A stretch of DNA of 64,000 nucleotides from an uncultured Chloroflexales bacterium (GTDB lineage: Bacteria; Chloroflexota; Chloroflexia; Chloroflexales; Chloroflexaceae): assembly GCA_937902315.1 (NCBI GenBank), contig CALGUG010000044.1:124001-188000 (forward strand), read 5' to 3'. How positions within the stretch are numbered: the stretch's first letter is position 1; every line of letters begins with the position of its first letter. Of the stretch, positions 50,667-60,188 are shown piece after piece. Under the pieces are notes generated by a model that saw only the letters and a program-made list of their open reading frames with translations, was not told the DNA's origin and did not search any database. A program made the position numbers and the translations under genes.

Positions 50667-53600
50667 ATGTTAGAGATTAATGATTTCAACGCTATCCGCA
50701 TCAGTCTGGCGTCGCCTGAGGATATTTTAAATTGGTCGCACGGCGAGGTTACCAAACCCGAGACCATTAACTACCGCACCCTCAAGCCGGAACGTGATGG
50801 GCTTTTTTGTGAGCGTATTTTTGGCCCAACCAAAGACTGGGAATGTTACTGCGGTAAATATAAGCGAGTGCGTTATAAGGGTGTAGTGTGCGATAAGTGT
50901 GGTGTTGAGGTTACTCGCGCGAAAGTGCGTCGTGATCGTATGGGCCACATTGCGCTTGCTTCGCCCGTTAGTCATATCTGGTTTGTAAAGGGTACACCTT
51001 CGCGTCTCGGTTTGCTGCTCGATATCAGCCCGCGCAACCTTGAGCGCGTGCTCTACTTCGCTTCTTACATCATTACTGAGGTAAACGAAGAGCAGCGTGC
51101 GGCCCTGCGCGAGCAGCTTCAGATGGAGTATGCTTACCGCCGAGACCTCTTGCAGAACCAGGCCGACGACAAGAACATGCAACTGTCGTCGCAACTGACT
51201 CAAGAGCTGGGCGGCATGAGCACTGCTCAGATCAGCACCCAACGCAATATTGACGAGTCGTATCGCCAGCAGCGCGAGCAGTTGACCGCTGAAGCTGAGC
51301 GTCTGCGCGAGCGCTTCGAAGAGCTGATGAACACCCTGAGCGAAGAGGATGTGACCTTCCATGGCCGCATCATCCTCGAAGAGGGCGATCCCATCACCGA
51401 GAAGGTACTCGACGAGCTTGATGAGCTGTTGGAGCAAGAGCTGGATCTGCTCGAAGCTCGCCGCCTGCGTGACATCGCCGATGCAGAATTGTTGACCGAT
51501 TCTGACCGCGAGCGCCGCGAATACGAGGTCTCTCAAGAGCAAGAGCGCCTTCAGGAAGGTTTGCAGCGCGAACTCGACCAGTTGCTGCGCGAAGAGAAAG
51601 AGCGCCTTGAGCAGATCGATGCGCTGAAGGTGCGTCGCATTTTGAGCGAGGCTGAGTATCGCCAACTGCGCGATATCGCCCCCGGCGTGTTCAAGGCCGA
51701 TATGGGCGCGAGCGCTATTCGTGAGATCATCGAAAAGACCGTCGATCTCGAGAAGATGGCCGAGGAGTTGCAGTACGAAGTACAGACGACTCAGGGTCAG
51801 CGCCGCAAGAAGGCGACCAAGCGCCTGCGCGTTGTCGAGAGCTTCCGCAAGAGCGGCAACCGCCCCGAGTGGATGATCTTGACCGTGCTGCCGGTTATTC
51901 CGCCTGATCTGCGCCCCATGGTGCAGCTGGACGGTGGCCGCTTCGCGACCAGCGACCTCAACGATCTCTACCGCCGTGTGATCAACCGCAACAATCGTCT
52001 CAAGCGATTGATGGAGTTGAACGCACCAGAGATCATCGTGCGCAACGAGAAGCGTATGCTTCAGGAAGCTGTCGACGCCTTGATCGACAACGGTCGCCGT
52101 GGCCGCGCAGTTTCCGGCAAGGGTAAGCACCGCCTGAAGAGCTTGAGCGATATGCTCAAGGGTAAGCAGGGCCGCTTCCGCCAGAACTTGCTTGGTAAGC
52201 GCGTTGACTACTCTGGCCGTTCGGTAATCGTGGTAGGCCCGAGCTTGCAGCTGCACCAGTGTGGTCTGCCCAAGAAGATGGCACTCGAGCTCTTCAAGCC
52301 GTTCGTGATGCGCCGCTTGGTCGAGAAGGGCTTTGCCCACAACATCAAATCGGCGAAGCGCATCGTCGAGCGTGTGCGTCCCGAAGTGTGGGACGTGCTT
52401 GAGGAAGTCATTAAGGACTACTTGGTACTGCTCAACCGCGCTCCGTCGCTGCACCGTCTGTCGATTCAGGCTTTCGAGGCCAAGCTGATCGAGGGTTCGG
52501 CTATTCAGCTTCACCCCTTGGTTTGTGCGGCATTCAACGCTGACTTCGACGGCGACCAAATGGCTGTGCACGTACCGCTGTCGCGTAAGGCTCAGGAAGA
52601 AGCCCGCATGCGTATGTTGAGTAAGTACAACTTGCTCAACCCCTCGAACGGCGACCCGATCATTACGCCTTCGCAGGACATCGTGCTTGGCTGTTACTAC
52701 CTGACGCAGCTGCGCCCCGGTTCGAAGGGTACCGGTAAGGTCTTCGCATCACCTGATGAGGCGATGCTGGCCTACGATCGTGGCATTGTCGACATCCAAG
52801 CTCCCATTCGGGTGCGTATGACGATCGAGGATCTCTGGTCGAGCAAGTTCGCTCAGCACGCTGGTATCAATGCTCCTATGCCGGAAGCGGCAACGACGCC
52901 ATTCGATGGCGAGTTGCCGACTGGTTATGGCTCGAATATCGGCGAGGGCCTGCGAATCGCGAGCGGTAACGATCGCCCGGCTAAGTTCTCGTTGTTGCCC
53001 GATGGCTCGCCCACGGTGCTGATCGAGACCAGTATCGGACGTATCATCTTCAACAGCGCCTTGTTGCCGCCGATGCGCTTCCGCAACGAAGTTGTGCCGA
53101 AGGAAGGTTTGCGCAACATTATCGCTGAGTGTTACAAGTATTACACAACCAAAGCCAACATTTCGGAAAAGCATCGCCAAGATATCATCAATCAGTACGG
53201 CGAGAAGAGCGACGACGAGATCGCTCGTATCTTCGGCTCCGAAATGACCGCTGTCCAAGCTGACCGCATCAAGGCTCTGGGCTTCCGCTATGCGACCCGT
53301 GGTGGTATGACCGTCGGTATCGATGATGTGGAAGTGCCGCCTAAGAAGCGCGAGATTGTACGCGAAGCCGACCAGATGGTTGCCGACGTCGATAAGCAGT
53401 TCCGACGTGGTTTGATCACCGAGGAAGAGCGCTATCGCGACGTGGTGAAGATCTGGCAGGACGCCACGCGCGACACAACCAACGCTGTACGGGAGAATAT
53501 GAACCCCTATAGCCCGGTTGCGATGATGGTCAACTCCAAGGCGCGTGGTAACGTCAACCAGCTGAGCCAGATGGCCGGTATGCGTGGTCTGGTAACCGAC

Positions 53601-55373
53601 CCGAACGGTAAGATTATTCCGACCCCCATCCGCGCGAACTTCCGCGAAGGTATGAGCGTGTTGGAATACTTCATCTCGACCCACGGTGGTCGTAAAGGTC
53701 TGGCAGACACCGCGCTTCGTACCGCAGACGCAGGTTATTTGACCCGCCGTCTGGTCGACGTGGCCCAAGACATGATCATTACGATCGAGGATTGTGGCAC
53801 CGACGAAGGCATCTGGATCCACGACGAAGACAAGCGCGAAGTGCTTGAGGGCTTGGAGAACCGCGTCGTCGGACGTATCTTGGCGGCTGATCTCTATCGC
53901 CCCGATACGGGCGAGCTGGTGGCCGAGCGCAACACCGAAGTTGGCGAAGACCTCGCTAGCAAACTGCTCGAGATGGGAATCGCATCGGTGTATGTCCGAT
54001 CGCCGCTGACCTGTCAGTCTGAGCACGGCTGCTGCCGCCTCTGCTTCGGTCGCAACTTGGCAACCGGTAAGCTGGTCGATATCGGCGAAGCGGTTGGTAT
54101 CATCGCTGCTCAGTCGATCGGTGAGCCTGGTACGCAGCTGACCCTGCGAACCTTCCACACCGGTGGTGTGGCTTCTGCAGACGACATCACCCAAGGTCTG
54201 CCGCGTGTACAAGAGATCTTCGAGGCACGCACTCCCAAGGGTAAGGCGATCTTGGCCGAGATCGACGGTGTTGTTGAGATCGTACGCGAGGAAGATATGC
54301 GCAAGCTGCGCATCGTTTCGCGCGAGTTCTACACCGACGAATATACCTTGCCAGCCAACTACACGGTGGTAGTGAACGACAATAGCGAGGTCAGCGAGGG
54401 CATGACCTTGGCCGAGCCGAACGACATCAACAGCAGCGAACCGCCGATTGTGGCTCGTATGAGCGGGCGTCTGTTCGTGCAGGGCGATAAGCTCGTGATC
54501 CATCAAGAAGACTTGGAGGAGAGCGAGGTTGTTATTCCGCACACCGCACGTCTGCGCGTCGAGAACGGCGATCGGGTGGTAGCTGGTCAGCAGCTCACCG
54601 AGGGTTCGGCAGACCCGCAAGAACTCTTGGCACTCCAAGGTCGCGAGGCCGTTCAGCGTTACTTGGTGAACGAGGCACAGAAGGTGTATCGCAGCCAAGG
54701 TGTAAACGTGAACGACAAGCATATCGAGGTGATCGTGCGCCAGATGATCCGCCGCGTGCGGATCGAGGAGCCGGGTGATACCGGTTTGCTGCCGGGCGAG
54801 ATGATCGAGGCCTTCGAGTTCAAGCGACTCAACAACGAGATCGTCAGCCAGGGTGGTGAGCCTGCAACCGCCGCTGCTATGCTCTTGGGTATCACCAAGG
54901 CATCGCTGTCGACCGATAGCTTCCTCTCGGCTGCGTCGTTCCAAGAGACGACTCGTGTACTTACCGAAGCGGCGATCACTGGTAAGGTCGACTACCTGCG
55001 CGGCCTCAAAGAGAACGTGGTTATCGGTAAACTTATCCCGGCTGGTACGGGTATCGAGAAGCGTGATGCGCGCGAGCGCGATAGCTTGGTCGGCGAGATG
55101 GCACGAGTGCTCGAAAACGGCGGCAACCGCCCCGAGCAAGAGCGCCCAACCACTCAGGAAGTGCAGCGTGCTGAGCAGTTGCTGGGTCTAACAGATGCTC
55201 CCGGCAGCGACATCCGCTTGGCGAGCGACGTCGATCCCGAGTTAGTGGCAATGTTGCGCCCCGAGTTTAGCGGACGCAATAACGCTGCCTCGCGGAACGA
55301 TCTCGAAGCTGACGACCTCGGAACAGATGACGGTTTCGATACCGGCTCTGCTGAGGGCGACGAAGAGAACTAG
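50667..55373 (+). CDS. rpoC: DNA-directed RNA polymerase subunit beta'
   Basis: 1568 residues from ATG 50667 (MLEINDFNAIRISLASPEDI), preceded by CGGAGACAAG. The first zinc site is CYCGKYKRVRYKGVVCDKC, the catalytic Mg2+ motif NADFDGD (residues 624-630), and the second zinc cluster is in CQSEHGCCRLCFG. The bridge-helix and trigger-loop region includes GEPGTQLTLRTFHTGGVAS. Between about residues 141 and 317 lies an insertion rich in Glu, Arg, Leu and Gln, predicted coiled coil, absent from E. coli beta' at this point of the clamp. The C-terminus is an acidic tail. Confidence 0.98.
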   Translation: MLEINDFNAIRISLASPEDILNWSHGEVTKPETINYRTLKPERDGLFCERIFGPTKDWECYCGKYKRVRYKGVVCDKCGVEVTRAKVRRDRMGHIALASPVSHIWFVKGTPSRLGLLLDISPRNLERVLYFASYIITEVNEEQRAALREQLQMEYAYRRDLLQNQADDKNMQLSSQLTQELGGMSTAQISTQRNIDESYRQQREQLTAEAERLRERFEELMNTLSEEDVTFHGRIILEEGDPITEKVLDELDELLEQELDLLEARRLRDIADAELLTDSDRERREYEVSQEQERLQEGLQRELDQLLREEKERLEQIDALKVRRILSEAEYRQLRDIAPGVFKADMGASAIREIIEKTVDLEKMAEELQYEVQTTQGQRRKKATKRLRVVESFRKSGNRPEWMILTVLPVIPPDLRPMVQLDGGRFATSDLNDLYRRVINRNNRLKRLMELNAPEIIVRNEKRMLQEAVDALIDNGRRGRAVSGKGKHRLKSLSDMLKGKQGRFRQNLLGKRVDYSGRSVIVVGPSLQLHQCGLPKKMALELFKPFVMRRLVEKGFAHNIKSAKRIVERVRPEVWDVLEEVIKDYLVLLNRAPSLHRLSIQAFEAKLIEGSAIQLHPLVCAAFNADFDGDQMAVHVPLSRKAQEEARMRMLSKYNLLNPSNGDPIITPSQDIVLGCYYLTQLRPGSKGTGKVFASPDEAMLAYDRGIVDIQAPIRVRMTIEDLWSSKFAQHAGINAPMPEAATTPFDGELPTGYGSNIGEGLRIASGNDRPAKFSLLPDGSPTVLIETSIGRIIFNSALLPPMRFRNEVVPKEGLRNIIAECYKYYTTKANISEKHRQDIINQYGEKSDDEIARIFGSEMTAVQADRIKALGFRYATRGGMTVGIDDVEVPPKKREIVREADQMVADVDKQFRRGLITEEERYRDVVKIWQDATRDTTNAVRENMNPYSPVAMMVNSKARGNVNQLSQMAGMRGLVTDPNGKIIPTPIRANFREGMSVLEYFISTHGGRKGLADTALRTADAGYLTRRLVDVAQDMIITIEDCGTDEGIWIHDEDKREVLEGLENRVVGRILAADLYRPDTGELVAERNTEVGEDLASKLLEMGIASVYVRSPLTCQSEHGCCRLCFGRNLATGKLVDIGEAVGIIAAQSIGEPGTQLTLRTFHTGGVASADDITQGLPRVQEIFEARTPKGKAILAEIDGVVEIVREEDMRKLRIVSREFYTDEYTLPANYTVVVNDNSEVSEGMTLAEPNDINSSEPPIVARMSGRLFVQGDKLVIHQEDLEESEVVIPHTARLRVENGDRVVAGQQLTEGSADPQELLALQGREAVQRYLVNEAQKVYRSQGVNVNDKHIEVIVRQMIRRVRIEEPGDTGLLPGEMIEAFEFKRLNNEIVSQGGEPATAAAMLLGITKASLSTDSFLSAASFQETTRVLTEAAITGKVDYLRGLKENVVIGKLIPAGTGIEKRDARERDSLVGEMARVLENGGNRPEQERPTTQEVQRAEQLLGLTDAPGSDIRLASDVDPELVAMLRPEFSGRNNAASRNDLEADDLGTDDGFDTGSAEGDEEN

Positions 55374-55384
55374 GTGAGACCTAA

Positions 55385-55427
55385 GCTAGGAAGGAGCGGA
55401 GTTCTACCCTCCTTCCTAGCCTTTTCT
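55385..55427 (+). terminator. Terminator of the rpoBC operon
   Basis: Perfect 12-bp stem GCTAGGAAGGAG / CTCCTTCCTAGC, 12-nt loop, then CTTTTCT; an outer pair GACCTAA / TTAGGTC (55378-55434) extends it. Confidence 0.8.
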
Positions 55428-55480
55428 TTAGGTCGGGCCTATGTCTGTGTATTTAGAAGCTTTTAGCTAATGGCGCTGCC

Positions 55481-56101
55481 ATGATACGATCAGACCTCGC
55501 GCGACCCATTAGAGTAATTGTTTTAATGTTAGCGTTTATTTCGCTAGCATTGGCTAGCCCATCGCGTGCGCCCCAAGCTGCTGAACTGGCTCAAGCTTCT
55601 CCTGGGCCTGTCGCTTCTCCTGAACCTGCCACGAGCACAAGCCCGCCAACCAATACCAGCGAACCGCAGCAGGATTCACAGTCCGATACGCAGCCTACAG
55701 CCACTCGTACTGCGACTTCAACCATAGATCCTTCGCTCAGCCCGTCGCCAAGCCTAACTATGACGGCTAGCTCTACGCTCGCGCCTGTCGCCACGCCGAC
55801 CGACCAACCCGGTATTCACGGGGCGATCGCCTGTTTGCCGGGAGATACGATCTACATTGAAGGTGAAGCACCGCCATTAACCGCTCTCCTGATCTATTTC
55901 GACGGTCAGCCGGTTGGCGGTGGTACATCCGATGAATCGGGCTACTACCGTTTGCGACTTGACATCGGTAACGAGCGCACCGGAACCTACAATGTGCAAG
56001 TGCGCATTCGTGGAACACGCCAAGTCTTGCAGGAATTCACCTGCGGTATTCAGCAAGCCACGGCTACTCCAACCCGCGTCCGCCGTACCTCGCCACCATG
56101 A
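55481..56101 (+). CDS. Secreted Ser/Thr/Pro-rich protein with small beta domain
   Basis: 206 residues. The N-terminal helix PIRVIVLMLAFISLALASPS reads as a signal peptide with an Ala-rich cleavage region. Residues about 35-108 are a Ser/Thr/Pro-rich linker typical of exported Chloroflexota proteins. The C-terminal about 85 residues form a beta-sandwich-like domain (IACLPGDTIYIEGEAPPLT, YYRLRLDIGNERTGTYNVQVRI) with two Cys that could pair. It may be a cell-surface protein. It follows the rpoBC terminator by 50 bp. No family was recognised. Confidence 0.65.
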   Translation: MIRSDLARPIRVIVLMLAFISLALASPSRAPQAAELAQASPGPVASPEPATSTSPPTNTSEPQQDSQSDTQPTATRTATSTIDPSLSPSPSLTMTASSTLAPVATPTDQPGIHGAIACLPGDTIYIEGEAPPLTALLIYFDGQPVGGGTSDESGYYRLRLDIGNERTGTYNVQVRIRGTRQVLQEFTCGIQQATATPTRVRRTSPP

Positions 56102-56219
56102 TCCCGTGTTTCAATCATATATCGCCTAAAGCCGAGAAACAGTGTCGCTTTCGATGTGATATGTTTCTCGGTTTTATATTGCCTAACGGAAAGGTTCCTT
56201 CCTTCAAAAAGTGCCTAAC

Positions 56220-56241
56220 CGCGTCCGCCTACGGCTATCAA
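56220..56241 (-). repeat. Dispersed repeat core, copy 10
   Basis: CGCGTCCGCCTACGGCTATC plus AA, facing copy 11. Confidence 0.85.
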
Positions 56242-56353
56242 ATCGTCGTTCATCCATTCCGCGACTCAGCTCGCAGCGTTCGCTGCGAGCTGCTTGGCGC
56301 TTGCGCCAAGCAGATTCTTTGTTTCGGCGGCTCTCCTTCATACGAAATCCATT

Positions 56354-56481
56354 TGATACCAAATCCGGTTGATTAGGTGCTATTTGGCCTTCGGCAGAGC
56401 GGAACGTGACTCTTTCCTTTTCCCAGCTTTTCGTTTTTCTGAGCGAAGAGCATGCACGTCTTTAAACGGATTTGGTATGAT
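56354..56481 (+). mobile_element. MITE-like element, coreless form (copy B)
   Basis: About 128 bp. Left end TGATACCAAATCCGGTTGAT, right end AAACGGATTTGGTATGAT, a good inverted pair. It shares TTGGCCTTCGGCAG, GGAACGTGAC and GCATGCACGT with the element at 8603. Confidence 0.7.
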
Positions 56482-56601
56482 ACCAAATCTGCTGAAAGGG
56501 AAGCACTCTTTTAATGCGGGAAAGCGAAAAACAGGACAAAAATAGCCAGATTCGCATCTGACGACGACCAAAAAGAGATAAAGAAATCGGATTTGCTATG
56601 A
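56478..56601 (+). mobile_element. Short TIR-bounded element abutting copy B
   Basis: Left end TGATACCAAATCTGCTG, right end AATCGGATTTGCTATGA. Its interior is unrelated to the other forms. It shares its first bases with the right end of the previous element. Confidence 0.5.
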
Positions 56602-56757
56602 AGTGACGGTTTTGGGCAGCCCTTTCGGCGCACACAGCTACAAGCCTCATTTGTTGGGCGGGATGTTGGTAGCCGTAGGCGGACGCGCCAAGGAGCTTCT
56701 TTTTGGGACAAACCCTAGCCGCACTAAGCTGAAGAAAACAAGCGGATCTGCTATTAC
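56602..56757 (+). repeat. Repeat element with core copy 11
   Basis: The core is at 56666-56687, preceded by TTTGTTGGGCGGGATG and followed by CCAAGGAGCTTCTTTTTGGG. The right end is ACAAGCGGATCTGCTATTA. It closely matches the right part of the element at 33083. Confidence 0.7.
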
Positions 56758-56999
56758 AAGCTTCGCAGCACGCCTGTCGCTGCTTTTGCCTATTGATACA
56801 AAACGCTTTGAGCAACCCAGGGCTAGCAACCTAGATCGACATCTGTTTATAGCAATAGCTATTACAACACACTCTTGAAGCTTTTATTTGTTTTGTTGTA
56901 TTTGATGGGTTTTTATACGAATTTTGTATTTTCATTAAAATCGCGCTTTTTGCGTAAATTGGCTCATTTGAGTAAATGATCAGGTGTAAAAACGATTTT

Positions 57000-57041
57000 C
57001 TTATTGAGACATTTGCTCAATAAGCGTTTTTGGTGTATATT
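57000..57041 (+). promoter_or_regulatory. znuACB promoter with overlapping inverted-repeat operator
   Basis: TTGCTC (57013-57018), 17-bp spacer, TATATT (57036-57041). The inverted repeat CTTATTGAG (57000-57008) / CTCAATAAG (57016-57024) overlaps the -35, as a Zur- or other Fur-family site would. The identity of the regulator is inferred from the downstream zinc transporter. Confidence 0.55.
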
Positions 57042-57143
57042 GTATCGAAATCGATGGTGGATAAAATTTCGAGGAATTAATCAGATTTTGCATGCATAAA
57101 CATCGATTTCGATTCGATCGATGTTGTGCTAGGGATAGGAACT

Positions 57144-58241
57144 ATGTTGCGAAACGTGCTTGGCATATCTATGCGACGCTTACAAACGCTGGCATCAGCG
57201 CTTCTGCTTATGGCGATGGTGGGCTTTCTTTCGGCTTGTGCTGCTGCTCAGCCGGGGGCTTCGGCTTTGACGGAAGACCAATCTGAGACCCAAACGCAGT
57301 CTCAAACGAGCAAACTCAAGGTTGTAGCGACAACAACGATCGTTGGCGATGTGGTGAAGCAGATCGGGGGCGACCTGATCGAGCTAACGGTTCTGATGCA
57401 GCCGGGTGTCGATCCGCATAGTTTCGCCTTTACGCCCCAACATGTGGTGAAGGTTGGCGAGGCCGATCTGGTGTTTATGAACGGGGTCGAGCTCGAAGCC
57501 TTTATGGATGATCTCTTGACAAATGCTGCTACCAAAGCCGAGCTTGTTTCGGTTTCGCAAGATGTGAAGCTGTTGCGTGTGGCCGAAGAGCACGATCACG
57601 ACGCTGAACACGAGGATGAGCACGAGGCCGATCATGAGCACGAGGCTGATCACGAGCATGAGCACGAAGGCGAAACGCATAATGAGGGCGACGGTCACGC
57701 TCATCAGCATGGCGAGTTCGATCCGCACGTTTGGTGGAATGTAGCCAATGTGCAGGCTTGGAGCGATACGATCGCGCAGGCGCTCGCCAAGGCCGACCCC
57801 GCCAATGCCGAGCAGTATAACGAACAGGCTGCGCGCTACAAGGCCGAGCTGAGCGCGCTCGATAGCTGGATCAAAGAGCGTGTGGCCGAACTGCCTGCGA
57901 GCGAGCGCAAGTTAGTCACCGATCACGATGCCTTCGGCTACCTAGCCGATACCTATGGCTTTGAGCTGGTCGGCACGGTTTTGCCCAACGTTAACACCCT
58001 CTCTGAGCCGTCGGCCCAAGAGCTGGCGAAGCTGCACGACACCATTCAAGAGCAGCAGATCAAGGCGATCTTTGTTGGTTCGACGGTTAACCCAGCCTTG
58101 GCGCAGCGCATCGCCGATGACACCGGCATCAAAGTTATAACTACCTATACCGACTCGCTCGGCAAGCCCGATAGCGATGCTGCGACCTATATCGACTTTA
58201 TGCGAAGCACCATCAATACAATTGTCGATGGATTACGCTAA
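57144..58241 (+). CDS. znuA: Zinc ABC transporter substrate-binding lipoprotein
   Basis: 365 residues from ATG 57144 (ATAGGA upstream); an in-frame Met at 57171 (MRRLQTL) is a possible alternative start. The signal ends in a lipobox, FLSAC, with Cys32 as the lipid-attached residue. The mature protein is a cluster A-I metal-binding protein (VVATTTIVGDVVKQIGG, then VDPHSFAFTPQHVV with a zinc-ligand His). A His/Glu/Asp-rich loop of about 45 residues (about 150-195) precedes FDPHVWWNV, as in ZnuA/ZnuA-like proteins, and supports zinc over manganese. znuC and znuB follow. Confidence 0.93.
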   Translation: MLRNVLGISMRRLQTLASALLLMAMVGFLSACAAAQPGASALTEDQSETQTQSQTSKLKVVATTTIVGDVVKQIGGDLIELTVLMQPGVDPHSFAFTPQHVVKVGEADLVFMNGVELEAFMDDLLTNAATKAELVSVSQDVKLLRVAEEHDHDAEHEDEHEADHEHEADHEHEHEGETHNEGDGHAHQHGEFDPHVWWNVANVQAWSDTIAQALAKADPANAEQYNEQAARYKAELSALDSWIKERVAELPASERKLVTDHDAFGYLADTYGFELVGTVLPNVNTLSEPSAQELAKLHDTIQEQQIKAIFVGSTVNPALAQRIADDTGIKVITTYTDSLGKPDSDAATYIDFMRSTINTIVDGLR

Positions 58242-58386
58242 GTACGTGTCTCCATTCAGCTCTATTCAGTGGTACACTAAGAGCTTATGGACATCTCAAC
58301 CCGAGCCAGCGCCGTATCTCACGAAGGTGCTGGCTCAACGATACGCTAACTACAGTTTTGGCTGTAGCTTCACTAAAGGTAATGGT

Positions 58387-59235
58387 ATGGGAGCCTTAGA
58401 TCTCCAAGATGATATGGATTGGCCAATGATCGCAAGCGTACCGACCACGCTTGATCCGATCTTGCGCGTCGCCGATTTGCAGGTGCGCTATCACAATGGT
58501 GTCGCGCTGGGGTCGCTCGCCTTCGAGATCGAACGTGGCGAGCGGATTGCGATTGTGGGACCAAATGGAGCAGGCAAGAGCACCCTGCTCAAGTCGATTG
58601 CAGGCTTGTTGAAGCCCACGACTGGCTCGATTCAGCTCAATTGTAAGCAGGACGATACACGCTTGAGCATCGCCTATGTGCCGCAGCGCAGCGATGTTGA
58701 CTGGAGCTTCCCTGTCAATGTGAGCGATGTTGTGATGATGGGCCTGACCGGGCGCTTGGGCTTGCTGCGCTGGCCGCGTGCCTCGCATCGTGCCTTGGTG
58801 GCGCGCTGCCTTGAGCGGGTCGGCATGCAAGACTTCGCCAAACGCCAGATCGGCGAACTGTCGGGCGGCCAGCAACAACGGGTCTTTATCGCGCGGGCAC
58901 TCGCTCAAGAGGCCGAGCTGTTGTTAATGGACGAGCCGCTAACCGGCCTTGATATTCGTTCTCAAGAGACGATCTTCAAGATTTTAGACGACCTGAAAGA
59001 GCAGGGCGTAACGGTGCTGGTTTCGACCCACGATCTTAACCAAGCGGCAGAGCGCTTCGACCGCGTGATGCTGCTCAATAAAACGCTGCTTGGTTTCGGC
59101 GATGCCGATTCGATCTTCACTCCGCAACGCCTCGCTGCTGCCTATGGCGGCCATTTGCGCGTGATCCAGACGGGCGATAGTGTGGTGATGTTGGAAGACG
59201 GCTACTGTGGTGCGAGGGAATCAGAAACTGTATGA
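58387..59235 (+). CDS. znuC: Zinc ABC transporter ATP-binding protein
   Basis: 282 residues from ATG 58387, preceded by AAAGG; earlier in-frame starts would run into the end of znuA. The ABC motifs are complete: Walker A GPNGAGKST (about 58-66), Q-loop in YVPQRSDVDW, signature ELSGGQQQRVFIARAL, Walker B LLLMDEPLTGLD and the switch His in STHDLN. It energises zinc import together with the membrane subunit. The gap to znuA is 145 bp, while its stop overlaps the znuB start by 4 bp (ATGA), implying coupled translation. Confidence 0.94.
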   Translation: MGALDLQDDMDWPMIASVPTTLDPILRVADLQVRYHNGVALGSLAFEIERGERIAIVGPNGAGKSTLLKSIAGLLKPTTGSIQLNCKQDDTRLSIAYVPQRSDVDWSFPVNVSDVVMMGLTGRLGLLRWPRASHRALVARCLERVGMQDFAKRQIGELSGGQQQRVFIARALAQEAELLLMDEPLTGLDIRSQETIFKILDDLKEQGVTVLVSTHDLNQAAERFDRVMLLNKTLLGFGDADSIFTPQRLAAAYGGHLRVIQTGDSVVMLEDGYCGARESETV

Positions 59236-60092
59236 CATCGCTGACTGATTTTATTTTTGGCCCCTTGGCTTATCCCTTTATGATCCGTGGACTGATCGCC
59301 GCCGTGATCGTGGGGGTTGTATGTGCTGTGGTCGGCTCGTATATGGTGTTGCGGGGCATGGCCTTTTTCGGCGATGCCTTAGCCCATACCGTGATGCCGG
59401 GTGTGGCGGTTGGCTACTTGATTCACGGGCGTGCCAGCGGCCCACTTTTTTGGTGGGGGCTTGCCACCGCCGTGTTGGCCTCGGTCACGATCGGCAGCCT
59501 GAGCAAGCGGGCGCGCATTAAGGAAGATACGGCGATCGGCATCGTGTTTGCGGGCATGTTTGCGCTGGGTATCGCGCTGATCTCGACCGTTCAGAGCTAT
59601 ACGGTCGATCTAACCCACTTTTTGTTTGGCGATGTGTTGGGCGTCGCTTGGAGCGATATCTGGTTGACGGGCGGCTTCGGCATGCTGGTGATCGCGACGA
59701 TTGTGCTGTTTTACAAAGAGTTTTTGATCGTTTCCTTCGATCCTACCTTGGCGGCTACCCAACGTTTGCCGGTGAATGTGTTCTATTATTTGATGCTGGT
59801 GCTGATCGCGATCGCGATTATGGTGGCGCTCCAGACGGTGGGCGTCGCTCTTATGTTGGCGATGATGGTCACGCCAGCCGCGACCGCTTATCTCTTGACG
59901 AGCCGTCTGCCGAGTATGATGCTGGTCGCCGCTCTGATCGGTGCGGCCTCGGGCGTCTTGGGACTCTACCTCTCATACCATGCCGAGATGGCTTCGGGCG
60001 CAGCGATTGTGTTGGTTGCAACGCTCTTTTTTGTTTTGGCCTTTTTGTTTGCGCCGCGACGCGGCATCGTTTGGCGGCATAGCGAAGACTGA
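59232..60092 (+). CDS. znuB: Zinc ABC transporter permease
   Basis: 286 residues with about eight transmembrane helices, the ABC-3 family of metal permeases. Family segments seen are YMVLRGMAFFGDALAHTVMP near the start, the coupling region around LSKRARIKEDTAIGIVFAGM, and LQTVGVALMLAMMVTPAATA near the end. It forms the channel for zinc. The ATG is embedded in the znuC stop (ATGA). A bidirectional terminator follows at 60311. Confidence 0.95.
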   Translation: MTSLTDFIFGPLAYPFMIRGLIAAVIVGVVCAVVGSYMVLRGMAFFGDALAHTVMPGVAVGYLIHGRASGPLFWWGLATAVLASVTIGSLSKRARIKEDTAIGIVFAGMFALGIALISTVQSYTVDLTHFLFGDVLGVAWSDIWLTGGFGMLVIATIVLFYKEFLIVSFDPTLAATQRLPVNVFYYLMLVLIAIAIMVALQTVGVALMLAMMVTPAATAYLLTSRLPSMMLVAALIGAASGVLGLYLSYHAEMASGAAIVLVATLFFVLAFLFAPRRGIVWRHSED

Positions 60093-60188
60093 TTCCGCTG
60101 GCTTGAAGCTTGTGCGCGCTCTGGTGCGTTTCGCTCTGAGGCGACCTTTCCGCGCGGACGATAAAGCCCTCGTTTGTTGGGCGGGATG

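Larger units (their letters stand above)
56102..56999. other. 900-bp intergenic nest of repeat elements
   Basis: Non-coding. From left: core copy 10 (56220-56241), a coreless element (56354-56481), another short element bounded by TGATACCAAATCTGCTG and CGGATTTGCTATGA (56478-56601), and a core-bearing element ending near 56757. AT-rich sequence to 56999 contains nothing recognised before the znuA promoter. Confidence 0.7.

Noticed and set aside
52749..55139. 796-codon open frame antisense to rpoC
   Set aside because: A shadow of a strongly biased gene; the real RpoC motifs lie on the other strand.
56098..56376. Open frame across repeat core copy 10
   Set aside because: It reads through the dispersed repeat, and the same residues (SAYGYQ) arise at every copy; no ribosome-binding site.
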